Assembly (NCBI RefSeq): GCF_000717245.1
Contig: NZ_JNYQ01000004.1
Coordinates: 558,001-622,000, forward strand
Direction of reading: 5' to 3'
DNA from: Kitasatospora papulosa
Lineage (GTDB): Bacteria > Actinomycetota > Actinomycetes > Streptomycetales > Streptomycetaceae
DNA length: 64,000 nt
Positions within the stretch are counted from its first letter, which is position 1. Each line of letters opens with the position of its first letter. Below are positions 16,893 to 24,745 of the stretch, piece by piece. The position numbers were made by a program, and so were the translations under genes. Below the pieces are notes generated by a model, which made no database searches, was not told the origin of the DNA, and saw nothing but the letters and a program-made list of their open reading frames with translations.

Positions 16893-16929
16893 GAGATGCC
16901 CCGCACCGTGGATCGGTGCGGGGCATCTC
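16893..16929 (-). terminator. Terminator of the transglycosylase gene
   Basis: A perfect 15-bp stem (GAGATGCCCCGCACC with GGTGCGGGGCATCTC) and 7-base loop lies 29 bp beyond the stop codon of the minus-strand transglycosylase gene. Confidence 0.88.
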
Positions 16930-16957
16930 GAGGTCGGTCGCTGAACCTCGCGGGGTT

Positions 16958-17668
16958 CTAGTACCAGTGGTTGGCCTGCCAGAAGGACCATGCAGCACAG
17001 GGGCTGCCGTAGCGGTCACTGTTCATGTAGCTGAGACCCCACTTGATCTGGGTCGCAGGGTTGGTCTGCCAGTCTGCTCCCGCCGACGCCATCTTGGAGC
17101 CCGGCAGGGCTTGCATGATGCCGTAGGCGCCGGAGGAAGGGTTGGTTGCCTTGTAGTTCCAGCCAGACTCGCGCTCCACGATGTTACTGAAGCACTGGAA
17201 CTGATCCGCCGGCATCATCTGCCGGGCCATCGCCTGCACTTCGGCCACCGAGTACGAGCCCTGGGCCGAGAAGGACGAGGCGTCGCGGACGGAGGACCGG
17301 CTCGCGCGCTCGGCCTCCTTCTTCTCCTTGGCCTCGCGCTCCGCCTCCAGCTTGTCCTCGGCCGCCTGCTTCTTCGACTTGGCGTCCTTGGCGGCCTGGA
17401 TGCGGGCCGTCTCCTCGGCCGACTTCTTCGCCGCCGCGTCGGCCGCGGACGCCTGGGCGTCGGCCTGCTGCGTCAGCGAAGCGGTCTGGACCTGGGCCTG
17501 CTGGCCCGCGGGAATGTCTGCGAGCAGCGTGGTGTCGGCTGCGGCCGCCTCGAAGTTGTTGTCGTCGACAGCGGGAGTGCTGCCCGACGCAACGCCTACG
17601 ACGGCGCCTACGGTGGTGACCGCGGTGGCAGATGCCACGGCGAACCCCCGGACCGAGATCCGGCTCAC
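16958..17668 (-). CDS. Secreted lytic transglycosylase (SLT domain)
   Basis: A 236-residue exported protein: signal peptide (about 1-30), an Ala/Lys/Glu-rich coiled-coil region (about 60-125), then a compact SLT lysozyme-like domain (about 138-236). The domain has the catalytic Glu167 in IVERESGWNYKATNPSSGAY, plus GIMQALPGSKMA and the terminal AWSFWQANHWY. It cleaves peptidoglycan between MurNAc and GlcNAc. I chose GTG 17668 because GGAAGG lies 7 bases upstream and the signal peptide starts there; an ATG at 17686 is in frame. A Crp-like site and a long structured leader precede it, as described for Streptomyces germination and growth hydrolases. Confidence 0.88.
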   Translation of the reverse strand: MSRISVRGFAVASATAVTTVGAVVGVASGSTPAVDDNNFEAAAADTTLLADIPAGQQAQVQTASLTQQADAQASAADAAAKKSAEETARIQAAKDAKSKKQAAEDKLEAEREAKEKKEAERASRSSVRDASSFSAQGSYSVAEVQAMARQMMPADQFQCFSNIVERESGWNYKATNPSSGAYGIMQALPGSKMASAGADWQTNPATQIKWGLSYMNSDRYGSPCAAWSFWQANHWY

Positions 17669-17689
17669 ATGGTGTCCTTCCAGCATCGC

Positions 17690-17900
17690 CCGCTTAGGTG
17701 ACCTCGCGGGCGCAATCGTGCCCCCTGACACTGGCCTCCCTACTGCTTGGGTCACGGGAGGCACGGGCCCGGTGGGCACTCCCTCTCGGGAGCGCCACGT
17801 GGTACTCGCGGGCGGCATACGGACGGCGATTGTTGAGTTGTGTGGTGCGTGGCGCCTCTGGAGGTGCCCAAGTGCCGTATGCGGGGCCTGACGGAAGCAA
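17690..17900 (-). ncRNA. Structured 5' leader of the transglycosylase gene (candidate cis-regulatory RNA)
   Basis: The leader between the Crp-like site and the gene has an 8-bp stem (GCATACGG at 17815-17822 with CCGTATGC at 17875-17882) enclosing a smaller hairpin. Nearby is a GNRA-type hairpin with a GAGA loop (GGCGCTCCC/GGGAGTGCC) at about 17773-17795. Several Streptomyces wall hydrolase genes carry c-di-AMP (ydaO-type) riboswitches, but I do not see that consensus here, so the class is left open. Confidence 0.4.
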
Positions 17901-17942
17901 GACTCTGCCGGAAGGACACGGCGCGTTGCAATTCTGTGTTGC

Positions 17943-17958
17943 GTGTGAAAGCTCACAC
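17943..17958. promoter_or_regulatory. Crp-like operator
   Basis: GTGTGAAAGCTCACAC is a perfect palindrome with 6-bp arms. Its centre, GTG-AAAGCT-CAC, fits the GTG-N6-CAC core reported for Streptomyces Crp. It lies about 275 bp upstream of the transglycosylase start, just before the structured leader. Confidence 0.6.
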
Positions 17959-18000
17959 CCCGTTTGGCGCACAACTTTTTCGGAAATGACGGCGCAGCAC

Positions 18001-18041
18001 GATGCCGCCCGGCTAAGCTCCTTGGCTCGCCGGGCGGCATC
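18001..18041 (-). terminator. Terminator of the phoH-like gene
   Basis: A perfect 12-bp stem (GATGCCGCCCGG with CCGGGCGGCATC) around a 17-base loop, 17 bp beyond the PhoH stop. Confidence 0.85.
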
Positions 18042-18057
18042 TATGGGGCGTTCAGGG

Positions 18058-19380
18058 TCAGATGTGGCCGTCCTCCAGCATTTCGGTCACCAGCGCGGCG
18101 ATCTGTGAGCGTTCGGACCGGGTGAGCGTGACGTGGGCGAAGAGCGGATGCCCCTTCAGTTTCTCGACCACGGCGACGACTCCGTCGTACCGGCCGACCC
18201 TGAGGTTGTCCCGCTGCGCGACGTCATGGGTGAGCACCACCCGCGAGTTCGCCCCGATACGGGACAACACGGTCAGCAGGACGTTCCGCTCCAGGGACTG
18301 CGCCTCGTCCACGATCACGAACGCGTCGTGGAGCGACCGGCCCCGGATGTGGGTGAGCGGCAGGACCTCCAGCATCCCGCGCCCCAGCACCTCTTCGATG
18401 ACCTCGCGCCCGGCGACCGCCGACAGCGTGTCGAAGACGGCCTGCGCCCAGGGGCTCATCTTCTCGGCCTCGCTGCCGGGGAGATAGCCGAGCTCCTGCC
18501 CGCCGACCGCGTACAGCGGCCGGAAGACCATCACCTTCTTGTGCTGCCGGCGCTCCAGCACGGCCTCCAGGCCCGCGCAGAGCGCCAGGGCCGACTTGCC
18601 GGTCCCTGCCCGGCCGCCCATGGACACGATGCCGATGTCCTGGTCGAGGAGCAGGTCGAGCGCGATCCGCTGTTCGGCGCTGCGGCCGTGGATCCCGAAG
18701 GCCTCACGATCGCCGCGCACGAGGCGCACGTTGCCCTCGGCCGTGACCCTGCCGAGCGCCTTGCCGCGCTCGGACTGGAGGACCAGACCGGTGTGCACGG
18801 GGTACTCGGCGGCCTCGGGGACGTACAGGCTCTCCTCGCCGAAGAGCAGGTCGACCTGGTCCCCGGCGAGGGTCAGTTCGGCCATCCCCGTCCAGCCGGA
18901 GTCGGTGACGGCGAGTTCGGCGCGGTACTCCTCCGCGAGGAGGCCGACCGAGGACGCCTTGATCCGGAGCGGCAGGTCCTTGGAGACGACGGTGACGTCG
19001 AACCCCTCGGCCTGCAGATTGCGTGCGACCGCGAGGATCCGTGAGTCGTTGTCCCCCAACCGGTAGCCGGCGGGCAGCACGCCGGGGTCGGAATGGTTGA
19101 GTTCGACACGGAGCGACCCGCCCAGGTCCCCGAGCAGGATCGGGGCGTCCAGCCGGCCGTACCGGATCCGGAAGTCGTCCAGCAGGCGCAGCGCCTGCCG
19201 GGCGAAGTATCCGAGCTCGGGGTGGTGCCTTTTGGCCTCCAGCTCCGTCACCACGACGATCGGCAGCACGACTTCGTGCTCGTCGAACCGGGTCATGGCT
19301 TTGGGGTCGGCCAGCAGGACGCTGGTGTCGAGAACGTAGGTGCGCCTGTCGGGCATGCGGCGCTTGTTGCTGGTCACCAC
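18058..19380 (-). CDS. PhoH family protein with N-terminal PIN domain
   Basis: A 440-residue protein. Residues about 10-140 form a PIN-type RNase domain (RRTYVLDTSVLLADPKAM, LPIVVVTELEAKRHH, LGDNDSRILAVARN) with the expected acidic residues. Residues about 240-440 form a PhoH P-loop ATPase (GGRAGTGKSALAL, AFVIVDEAQSLER). PIN-PhoH fusions (PhoH2 type) act as RNA-unwinding ribonucleases. Start: GTG 19380, giving MVTSNKRRMPDRRTYVLD; GTG 19377 and ATG 19356 are alternatives. The upstream neighbour on the same strand is the isoprenyl transferase. Confidence 0.92.
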   Translation of the reverse strand: MVTSNKRRMPDRRTYVLDTSVLLADPKAMTRFDEHEVVLPIVVVTELEAKRHHPELGYFARQALRLLDDFRIRYGRLDAPILLGDLGGSLRVELNHSDPGVLPAGYRLGDNDSRILAVARNLQAEGFDVTVVSKDLPLRIKASSVGLLAEEYRAELAVTDSGWTGMAELTLAGDQVDLLFGEESLYVPEAAEYPVHTGLVLQSERGKALGRVTAEGNVRLVRGDREAFGIHGRSAEQRIALDLLLDQDIGIVSMGGRAGTGKSALALCAGLEAVLERRQHKKVMVFRPLYAVGGQELGYLPGSEAEKMSPWAQAVFDTLSAVAGREVIEEVLGRGMLEVLPLTHIRGRSLHDAFVIVDEAQSLERNVLLTVLSRIGANSRVVLTHDVAQRDNLRVGRYDGVVAVVEKLKGHPLFAHVTLTRSERSQIAALVTEMLEDGHI

Positions 19381-19575
19381 GGAAGGACGTACCCCCTCGG
19401 ACGAGGTCGGGGAGTGCGACGGAGGTCGCGGAACTTCCCGAAGGGAGAGGACGGACCGGGTTCGGGCCCCGTGCGCGGGCCGAACACCGGCCCTCCGCGT
19501 CGGCCGCACGGTGTGCGGTCCTTCGTGTGCAAAGGGCCTCCCGGGCGAGCGGGCTGGGTGCCGCTCACTTGGTTG

Positions 19576-19606
19576 CGACGTCCGCCCGGTTACTGACCGG
19601 ACGTCG
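19576..19606 (-). terminator. Hairpin in the 335-bp spacer between the isoprenyl transferase and phoH genes
   Basis: CGACGTCCG (19576-19584) pairs perfectly with CGGACGTCG (19598-19606). It is about 110 bp beyond the isoprenyl transferase stop and about 200 bp before phoH, so it may terminate the former or lie in the leader of the latter. I see no gene in the rest of the spacer 19381-19716. Confidence 0.45.
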
Positions 19607-19716
19607 ACCTGAGAGCTGTATTCCCTCCAACACGCGAAGCCATGCCCCGGCCTGCGACGAGGTGAGCCCCGGCGCTGCTACTCTCCTCCGGCCGCCCGGC
19701 CGGCCCGTCCCGGCCC

Positions 19717-20478
19717 TCAGGCTCCGTAACGCCGGTGGCGCGCCGCGTAGTCACGCAGGGCGCGCAGGAAGTCGACCTTGCGGAAGGCCGGCCAGAAGAC
19801 CTCGCAGAAGTAGTACTCCGAATGGGCGCTCTGCCAGAGCATGAAGCCCGACAGCCGCTGCTCCCCGCTCGTCCGGATCACGAGGTCCGGGTCGGGCTGC
19901 CCACGGGTGTAGAGGTGCTCGGAGATCAGGTCCGTGGAGACCACCTCGGCGAGCTCCTCGAACGTGGTGCCGCGGGCGGAGTGGTCCAGGAGGAGGGAGC
20001 GGACCGCGTCCGCGATCTCCTGGCGGCCGCCGTAGCCGACGGCGACGTTGACGATTATCCCGTCGACGCCCGCCGTGGCCTCCTCCGCCTCCTTGAGGAC
20101 GGTCTGGGTCCTGGACGGCAGGAGGTCCAGCGTGCCGACGTGGTGGACGCGCCACCGCCCGTCGGACGCCAGCTGGCGGACGGTGTTCTCGATGATGCCG
20201 AGCAGCGGGATGAGCTCCGCCTCGGGCCGGTCGAAGTTGTCGGTGGAGAGCAGCCAGAGGGTGACGACCTCGACGTCCGTCTCGCTGCACCATCCGAGCA
20301 GCTCCGAGATCTTGTCCGCCCCGGCCTGGTGGCCTTGCACGGCCGAGCCGCCGGACGCCTTGGCCCACCGCCGGTTGCCGTCGAGGATGACTCCGATGTG
20401 CTTGGGCACCTGGTCGTGATCCAGGCGGCCTCCCACCCGGCGTGCGTAGAGCCCGTACACCAGGTCGCGCAAGTTCAC
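19717..20478 (-). CDS. Isoprenyl (undecaprenyl-type) diphosphate synthase
   Basis: A 253-residue cis-prenyltransferase that elongates allylic diphosphates with isopentenyl diphosphate to make the polyprenyl carrier for wall synthesis. The family signature HIGVILDGNRRWAKASG holds the catalytic Asp, with later motifs LWLLSTDNFDRP, VAVGYGGRQEI and DLVIRTSGEQRLSGFMLWQS, then SEYYF. Start: GTG 20478, which has GAGAGG nine bases upstream and gives the family N-terminus MNLRDLVYGLYARR; GTG 20487 is in frame but overlaps that ribosome site. Streptomyces genomes carry more than one uppS-like gene, so I give no symbol. Confidence 0.93.
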   Translation of the reverse strand: MNLRDLVYGLYARRVGGRLDHDQVPKHIGVILDGNRRWAKASGGSAVQGHQAGADKISELLGWCSETDVEVVTLWLLSTDNFDRPEAELIPLLGIIENTVRQLASDGRWRVHHVGTLDLLPSRTQTVLKEAEEATAGVDGIIVNVAVGYGGRQEIADAVRSLLLDHSARGTTFEELAEVVSTDLISEHLYTRGQPDPDLVIRTSGEQRLSGFMLWQSAHSEYYFCEVFWPAFRKVDFLRALRDYAARHRRYGA

Positions 20479-20685
20479 TGAGTTCACCCTCTCGGTTCAT
20501 TACGGGCCCGGGGCCCGCCCTCCCCCTCGGCGGGGGTCCGGGGCCGCCCCCCGGGGGATCGCCGTGCGGTCCGCTCACCGCGCTCTCGCGCCGCGGACCG
20601 GCCTGTCCCGAAGCCGCCACATTACTGCGGACGGGTCACGGGGGCCCAACCCGGCCTGTCACAAGTCCGTGATAAGGAGTGAAAC

Positions 20686-21723
20686 GTGACTGATTCCCTC
20701 TCCTACCTCCCCGACGCGTCGCGCTACGACTCCATGGAGTACCGCCGCACCGGCCGCAGCGGACTCAAGCTGCCGGCTATCTCGCTCGGCCTCTGGCACA
20801 ACTTCGGCGACGACCGCGCCCTGGGCTCCCAGCGGGCGATCCTTCGCCGCGCCTTCGACCTCGGTGTGACCCACTTCGACCTGGCCAACAACTACGGCCC
20901 GCCGCCCGGCTCCGCCGAGCTGAACTTCGGCAAGATCTTCCACCAGGACTTCGCCCCGTACCGGGACGAGATCATCGTCTCGACCAAGGCGGGCTACCGG
21001 ATGCACCCCGGCCCGTACGGCGAGTGGGGATCCCGCAAGTACCTGCTCTCCTCGCTCGACGCCTCGCTGCGGCGGACGGGCCTCGACCACGTCGACATCT
21101 TCTACTCCCACCGCTTCGACCCCGCCACCCCGCTCGAGGAGACGATGGGCGCCCTCGCCTCCGCGGTGAACCGGGGGAAGGCGCTGTACGCGGGCGTGTC
21201 CTCCTACAACGCGGAGCAGACCGCGGAGGCCGCCCGGATCCTCCGGGAGATGGGCGTGCCCGCCCTGATCCACCAGCCGTCCTACTCGATGGTGAACCGC
21301 TGGGTGGAGTCCGACGGGCTGCTCGACGCGCTGGAGACGGCCGGCATGGGCTGCATCTCCTTCGCGCCGCTCGCCCAGGGGCTGCTCACCGGCAAGTACC
21401 TGGCGGGCATTCCCGAGGGTTCGCGGGCCAGCCAGGGCAAGTCCCTGGACCCGGACCTGCTGTCCGACGAGATGGTCCGGCGGCTGCGCGGTCTGGACGC
21501 CATCGCGCGGGGGCGGGACCAGTCCCTCGCCCAGCTGGCGCTCAACTGGGTCCTGCGGGACAGCCGCATGACCTCGGCGCTCATCGGCGCTTCGAGTGTG
21601 AAGCAGCTGGAGGAGAACGTGGCCGCGCTCGCCGCGCCCGCGCTGACCGCCGCCGAACTGAAGGAGATCGACACCTTCGCCGTGGACACCGCGAGCACCA
21701 ACATCTGGGCCAACCGCGGCTGA
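20686..21723 (+). CDS. Aldo/keto reductase (YghZ / L-glyceraldehyde-3-phosphate reductase type)
   Basis: A 345-residue NADPH-dependent (alpha/beta)8 reductase. Catalytic residues are recognisable: Asp in THFDLANNYGPPPGSAE, with its Tyr; Lys in IIVSTKAGYRM; His in IFYSHRFDP. The C-terminal cofactor segment reads TSALIGASSVKQLEENV. The GxxYGPPPGSAE insertion and GPYGEWGSRKYL are typical of the YghZ/KCAB-beta-like subgroup, which reduces methylglyoxal and L-glyceraldehyde-3-phosphate. GTG start at 20686 with AAGGAG upstream. It appears to be a single-gene unit with its own terminator. Confidence 0.93.
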   Translation: MTDSLSYLPDASRYDSMEYRRTGRSGLKLPAISLGLWHNFGDDRALGSQRAILRRAFDLGVTHFDLANNYGPPPGSAELNFGKIFHQDFAPYRDEIIVSTKAGYRMHPGPYGEWGSRKYLLSSLDASLRRTGLDHVDIFYSHRFDPATPLEETMGALASAVNRGKALYAGVSSYNAEQTAEAARILREMGVPALIHQPSYSMVNRWVESDGLLDALETAGMGCISFAPLAQGLLTGKYLAGIPEGSRASQGKSLDPDLLSDEMVRRLRGLDAIARGRDQSLAQLALNWVLRDSRMTSALIGASSVKQLEENVAALAAPALTAAELKEIDTFAVDTASTNIWANRG

Positions 21724-21833
21724 TCCGCGGACCGCCGGGCACCGAATTCCCCCGATTTCCGGGGCTGCGCACGGGGGCGCCACCGGTCCTGCACAAGCGC
21801 CGCACATCCGGAATGTTTCCGGGCACAAAAAAA

Positions 21834-21869
21834 CGGGCCGGTCCGTGGGGGGGGTTACGGACCGGCCCG
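21834..21869 (+). terminator. Terminator after the aldo/keto reductase gene
   Basis: A perfect 13-bp stem (CGGGCCGGTCCGT with ACGGACCGGCCCG) with a G-rich 10-base loop. A run of seven A precedes it, so termination from the opposite strand would also be favoured. The rest of the 320-bp gap to 22044 shows no gene. Confidence 0.8.
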
Positions 21870-22043
21870 AGGGGGGGTTTCCACCATAACCCTTCGTAAG
21901 TGCTGCTGCGTGCCACGCCACAGAATAATTACTCTCCGAATTCATCGGAATGCGCTGCGGGCACATTCCACGCGCCCCCGGAACGTCCCCGTCCGGGATC
22001 CCGGAGGACGGATTCCGTCCTATTGGCGTCCTACATTCCGCTC

Positions 22044-23222
22044 ATGACGACACGCACCCGCGGCACGACCGTGAGCTGGTCCCGGGCGAACGCCAGGCGC
22101 CTGGACAGGCAGTTCCTCTCCGGCGGCACCCGTTCCGCCCGGGGGCCCGCCCACGGCGTTATGGGGACCGTCGCGGCGATGCTCGGGGCACACGCCCAGG
22201 TCCTGTCCGCCGCCGAGCTCTCGATCGGGCTCCGCGCCCCGGGGGCGACACGCACGGATGTGCGGACGGCTCTGTGGACCGACCGGAGCCTGGTCAAGAC
22301 GTTCGGCCCGCGAGGCACCGTGCACCTGCTGCCCGCCGAGGAGCTTGCGATGTGGACCGGGGCCCTGTCGGCCGTACCGGCGGGCGGCAGCCCCTTCCCG
22401 AAGGACGCCCGGATGACGCCGGACCAGGTCGAGGAGGTCGTGGCCGCCGTCGCGGCGGCCCTGGAGGACACCGAGCTCACCGTCGACGAGCTCTCGGACG
22501 AGGTGATCGGCCGCACGGGCCCCTGGGCGGGCGACCCGGTGATGCCCGCCGTCCAGGGGATGTGGCCCCGCTGGCGCCAGGTACTGCACCTGGCGGGCCA
22601 CCGGGGCGCCCTCTGCTACGCCCCGAACCGGGGCCGGAAGGCCACGTACACGAACCCCGGAACCGTCCCGATGCCCGCGCGGGAGGCGACGGCCGCGCTC
22701 GTGCGCCGGTATCTGCTGGCCTACGGTCCCGCCACCCCGGCCCACTTCGCGCGGTGGCTCGCGGCGCCGCGCGGCTGGGCCGGCCGGCTCTTCGAGGAGC
22801 TGGCCGGGAAGGGTGCGATCGAGAAGGTCGGCTACGAGCCGTGCGGGGAGGCGTGGGTGGTGGCGGGCGACACCCGGTTCCCCTCGGCGGCGCCGCGCGG
22901 TGTGCGGCTGCTGCCCTACTTCGACGCGTTCGGCATCGCCTCCCAGCCGCGTGAGCGCCTCTTCCCCGGCGCGGCGTACGAACGCGCGCTGGCCGGCGGG
23001 CAGGCGGGCAACTTCCCGGTACTGCTGGTGGACGGCGAGGTCGCCGGGGTCTGGCACCAGCGGCGCTCGGGCAGGCGGATCGCGGTGACCGTGGAACCCC
23101 TGGGCCCGCTGGACGCCGCGCGCCTGCGGGCGCTGGAGGAACAGGTGGAGAGGCTGGGCGAGGTGCTGGAGGGCACCCCGGAGCTGACGGTCGGGGAGGT
23201 GACCGTGGGCGGCCACGCCTAG
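22044..23222 (+). CDS. AlkZ-like winged-helix DNA-binding protein (putative DNA glycosylase)
   Basis: A 392-residue protein of the HTH_42/AlkZ superfamily of tandem winged-helix proteins, some of which excise alkylated bases or unhook interstrand crosslinks. Family features: LDRQFLS at the N-terminus, GAHAQVLSAAELSIGLR, TFGPRGTVHLLPAEELAMW, and C-terminal VLLVDGEVAGVWHQRRSGRR. At the position of the catalytic Q-x-Q motif of AlkZ the sequence reads H-A-Q, a variant seen in actinobacterial AlkZ-like proteins. ATG 22044 is the first start that gives the family N-terminus. No biosynthetic cluster adjoins it, so it may be a general repair copy. Confidence 0.8.
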   Translation: MTTRTRGTTVSWSRANARRLDRQFLSGGTRSARGPAHGVMGTVAAMLGAHAQVLSAAELSIGLRAPGATRTDVRTALWTDRSLVKTFGPRGTVHLLPAEELAMWTGALSAVPAGGSPFPKDARMTPDQVEEVVAAVAAALEDTELTVDELSDEVIGRTGPWAGDPVMPAVQGMWPRWRQVLHLAGHRGALCYAPNRGRKATYTNPGTVPMPAREATAALVRRYLLAYGPATPAHFARWLAAPRGWAGRLFEELAGKGAIEKVGYEPCGEAWVVAGDTRFPSAAPRGVRLLPYFDAFGIASQPRERLFPGAAYERALAGGQAGNFPVLLVDGEVAGVWHQRRSGRRIAVTVEPLGPLDAARLRALEEQVERLGEVLEGTPELTVGEVTVGGHA

Positions 23223-23296
23223 TCCGGGGCCGGCCTGACCACGGGCCGGCGGGTTCGGGAGACCGCGGGTCCGGAGGGCCCGGGGAGTGCGCGGCC

Positions 23297-23752
23297 TCAG
23301 CGGGGAAGGAAGCGGATGGCCACGGTGTCGCCGCCGACGACCGTGAAGTCGCCGTTCTCGCACCGGATCACCGCCTCGCGCACCTCGCCGTGCCCGTCGC
23401 GCCGTTCCTGCGTGCCGGTGACCGTCCAGGCCCCGCCGTACGGAGGGGGTGGCAGCCGGCTCAGCTGCTCGAACTGCCACTGACCCGCCGGCACACACCA
23501 GTCGGGCAGGCCGGGCCAGGCCCCGGAGGTGATGCTCAGCGTGTGGTCGGAGGCGCAGGTCAGCAGCACCGACTGACCTCCGTCCAGGACGAACTCGACG
23601 GCTTCCGGCTCCCCGGCGCGTCCTTCGGGCCGGTAGAACAGGCCGAGGACGGCGGTGATCCGCGCGCCCGTGAGCCAGTCGGCCTTCCCGTGACGCAGCC
23701 GGCCGGCCGGCGGGCTGATCTCTCCGCCCGGCATTTCCCTTCCCACCGACAT
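23297..23752 (-). CDS. Hypothetical cytoplasmic protein
   Basis: A 151-residue protein with no signal or membrane segment and no motif I recognise. Beta-rich features (AVEFVLDGGQSVLLTCASDHTLSITSGAWPG and EAVIRCENGDFTVVGGDTVAIRFLP, quoted in part) suggest a small beta-barrel or sandwich. ATG 23752 is favoured over ATG 23800 because AAGGAG lies 6 bases upstream. It is a plausible standalone gene. Confidence 0.7.
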   Translation of the reverse strand: MSVGREMPGGEISPPAGRLRHGKADWLTGARITAVLGLFYRPEGRAGEPEAVEFVLDGGQSVLLTCASDHTLSITSGAWPGLPDWCVPAGQWQFEQLSRLPPPPYGGAWTVTGTQERRDGHGEVREAVIRCENGDFTVVGGDTVAIRFLPR

Positions 23753-23855
23753 GACCCGCTCCTTCGTTGTGCGCTCAACCACCAGAATCGCACTACTCAT
23801 GGGTAGGACGGAGGAGCAGGGGATGGCGTTGCGTCCGTGGCCCGTGAAGGCGCCC

Positions 23856-24674
23856 TCAGCGTAGGGGTGTTGACGTCCTGTCCGGTTTCCTTGCCTCGAT
23901 CAGGAAGCGGGCGCTGTGTGCGACGAACGGTCCGTCCCGCTCGATCTTCCGGTGCAGGGAACGCAGTTGGGGCAGGTGGTCGCCGACGGTGAAACCCGGC
24001 ACCATCCAGATGACCTTGCGCAGGAAGTAGACGACGGAACCGATGTCGAGGAACTCGACGCGCAGCCGCTCGGCACGCAGGTCCGTCACCTCCAGCCCGG
24101 CCGCCTCCGCGTCCTCCCGCGCGGCCTGCGGATCGCGGGCGCCGCGCTCCTCGGCGGACCGGGGGCCGAGGAAGTACTCGACGAGCTCGAACACGCTCTC
24201 CGGGCCGACCTGCTGGGAGAAGTACGTGCCGCCGGGGGCGAGCACCCGGGCGATCTCGTCCCACCAGGCGGTCACCGGATGCCGGCTGACGACCAGGTCG
24301 AACGTGTCGTCCGCGAAGGGCAGCGGCGGCTCGTCGGAGTCCGCGACGACGGCGACGCCGCGCGGGCGGAGCAGGGTGGTGGCGCGGGCGACGTTCGGCG
24401 GCCAGGACTCCGTGGCCACTGTCAGCGGCGGCAGCACGGGAGCGGAGGCCAGCACCTCCCCTCCCCCGGTCTGGATGTCGAGCGCGGCCCCGGCCCGCGC
24501 CATCCGGCCCGCCATGGCGCGCGCGTAGCCCCACGAGGGGCGCTGCTCGGTGGCACGCCCGTCGAGCCAGGAGAAGTCCCAGCCGTCGACGGACACGGCT
24601 TCCGCCTCCGCCACGAGGACGTCGAAACGCGCGTCGGAGGCCGCGGGATCGAGGGGCACGGATGATCCGGTCAT
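23856..24674 (-). CDS. Class I SAM-dependent methyltransferase
   Basis: A 272-residue protein with a Rossmann methyltransferase core: motif I-like AALDIQTGGGEVLAS, an acidic strand end VVADSDEPPLPFADDTFDLV, and motif IV-like VVSRHPVTAWWDEIARVLAPGG. The C-terminal part (YFLRKVIWMVPGFTVGD) resembles the methyltransferase type 11 group annotated near SmtA-like enzymes. Glycine-rich motif I lacks the usual GxGxG spacing (GGG only). Substrate unknown. It stands alone between a hypothetical gene and the prepilin peptidase gene. Confidence 0.88.
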   Translation of the reverse strand: MTGSSVPLDPAASDARFDVLVAEAEAVSVDGWDFSWLDGRATEQRPSWGYARAMAGRMARAGAALDIQTGGGEVLASAPVLPPLTVATESWPPNVARATTLLRPRGVAVVADSDEPPLPFADDTFDLVVSRHPVTAWWDEIARVLAPGGTYFSQQVGPESVFELVEYFLGPRSAEERGARDPQAAREDAEAAGLEVTDLRAERLRVEFLDIGSVVYFLRKVIWMVPGFTVGDHLPQLRSLHRKIERDGPFVAHSARFLIEARKPDRTSTPLR

Positions 24675-24745
24675 ACGGGAAGGGTGTCAGTCCGCCTCGG
24701 TCCGGCGCGACCTCATATTCCGTACGCCCGTGTGCCGGGTGGAGC

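Noticed and set aside
17690..17900. c-di-AMP (ydaO-type) riboswitch upstream of the transglycosylase gene.
   Set aside because: The conserved GCCGAATCC- and CCGTCAGCTAAC-type segments are not seen; only unrelated stems are present.
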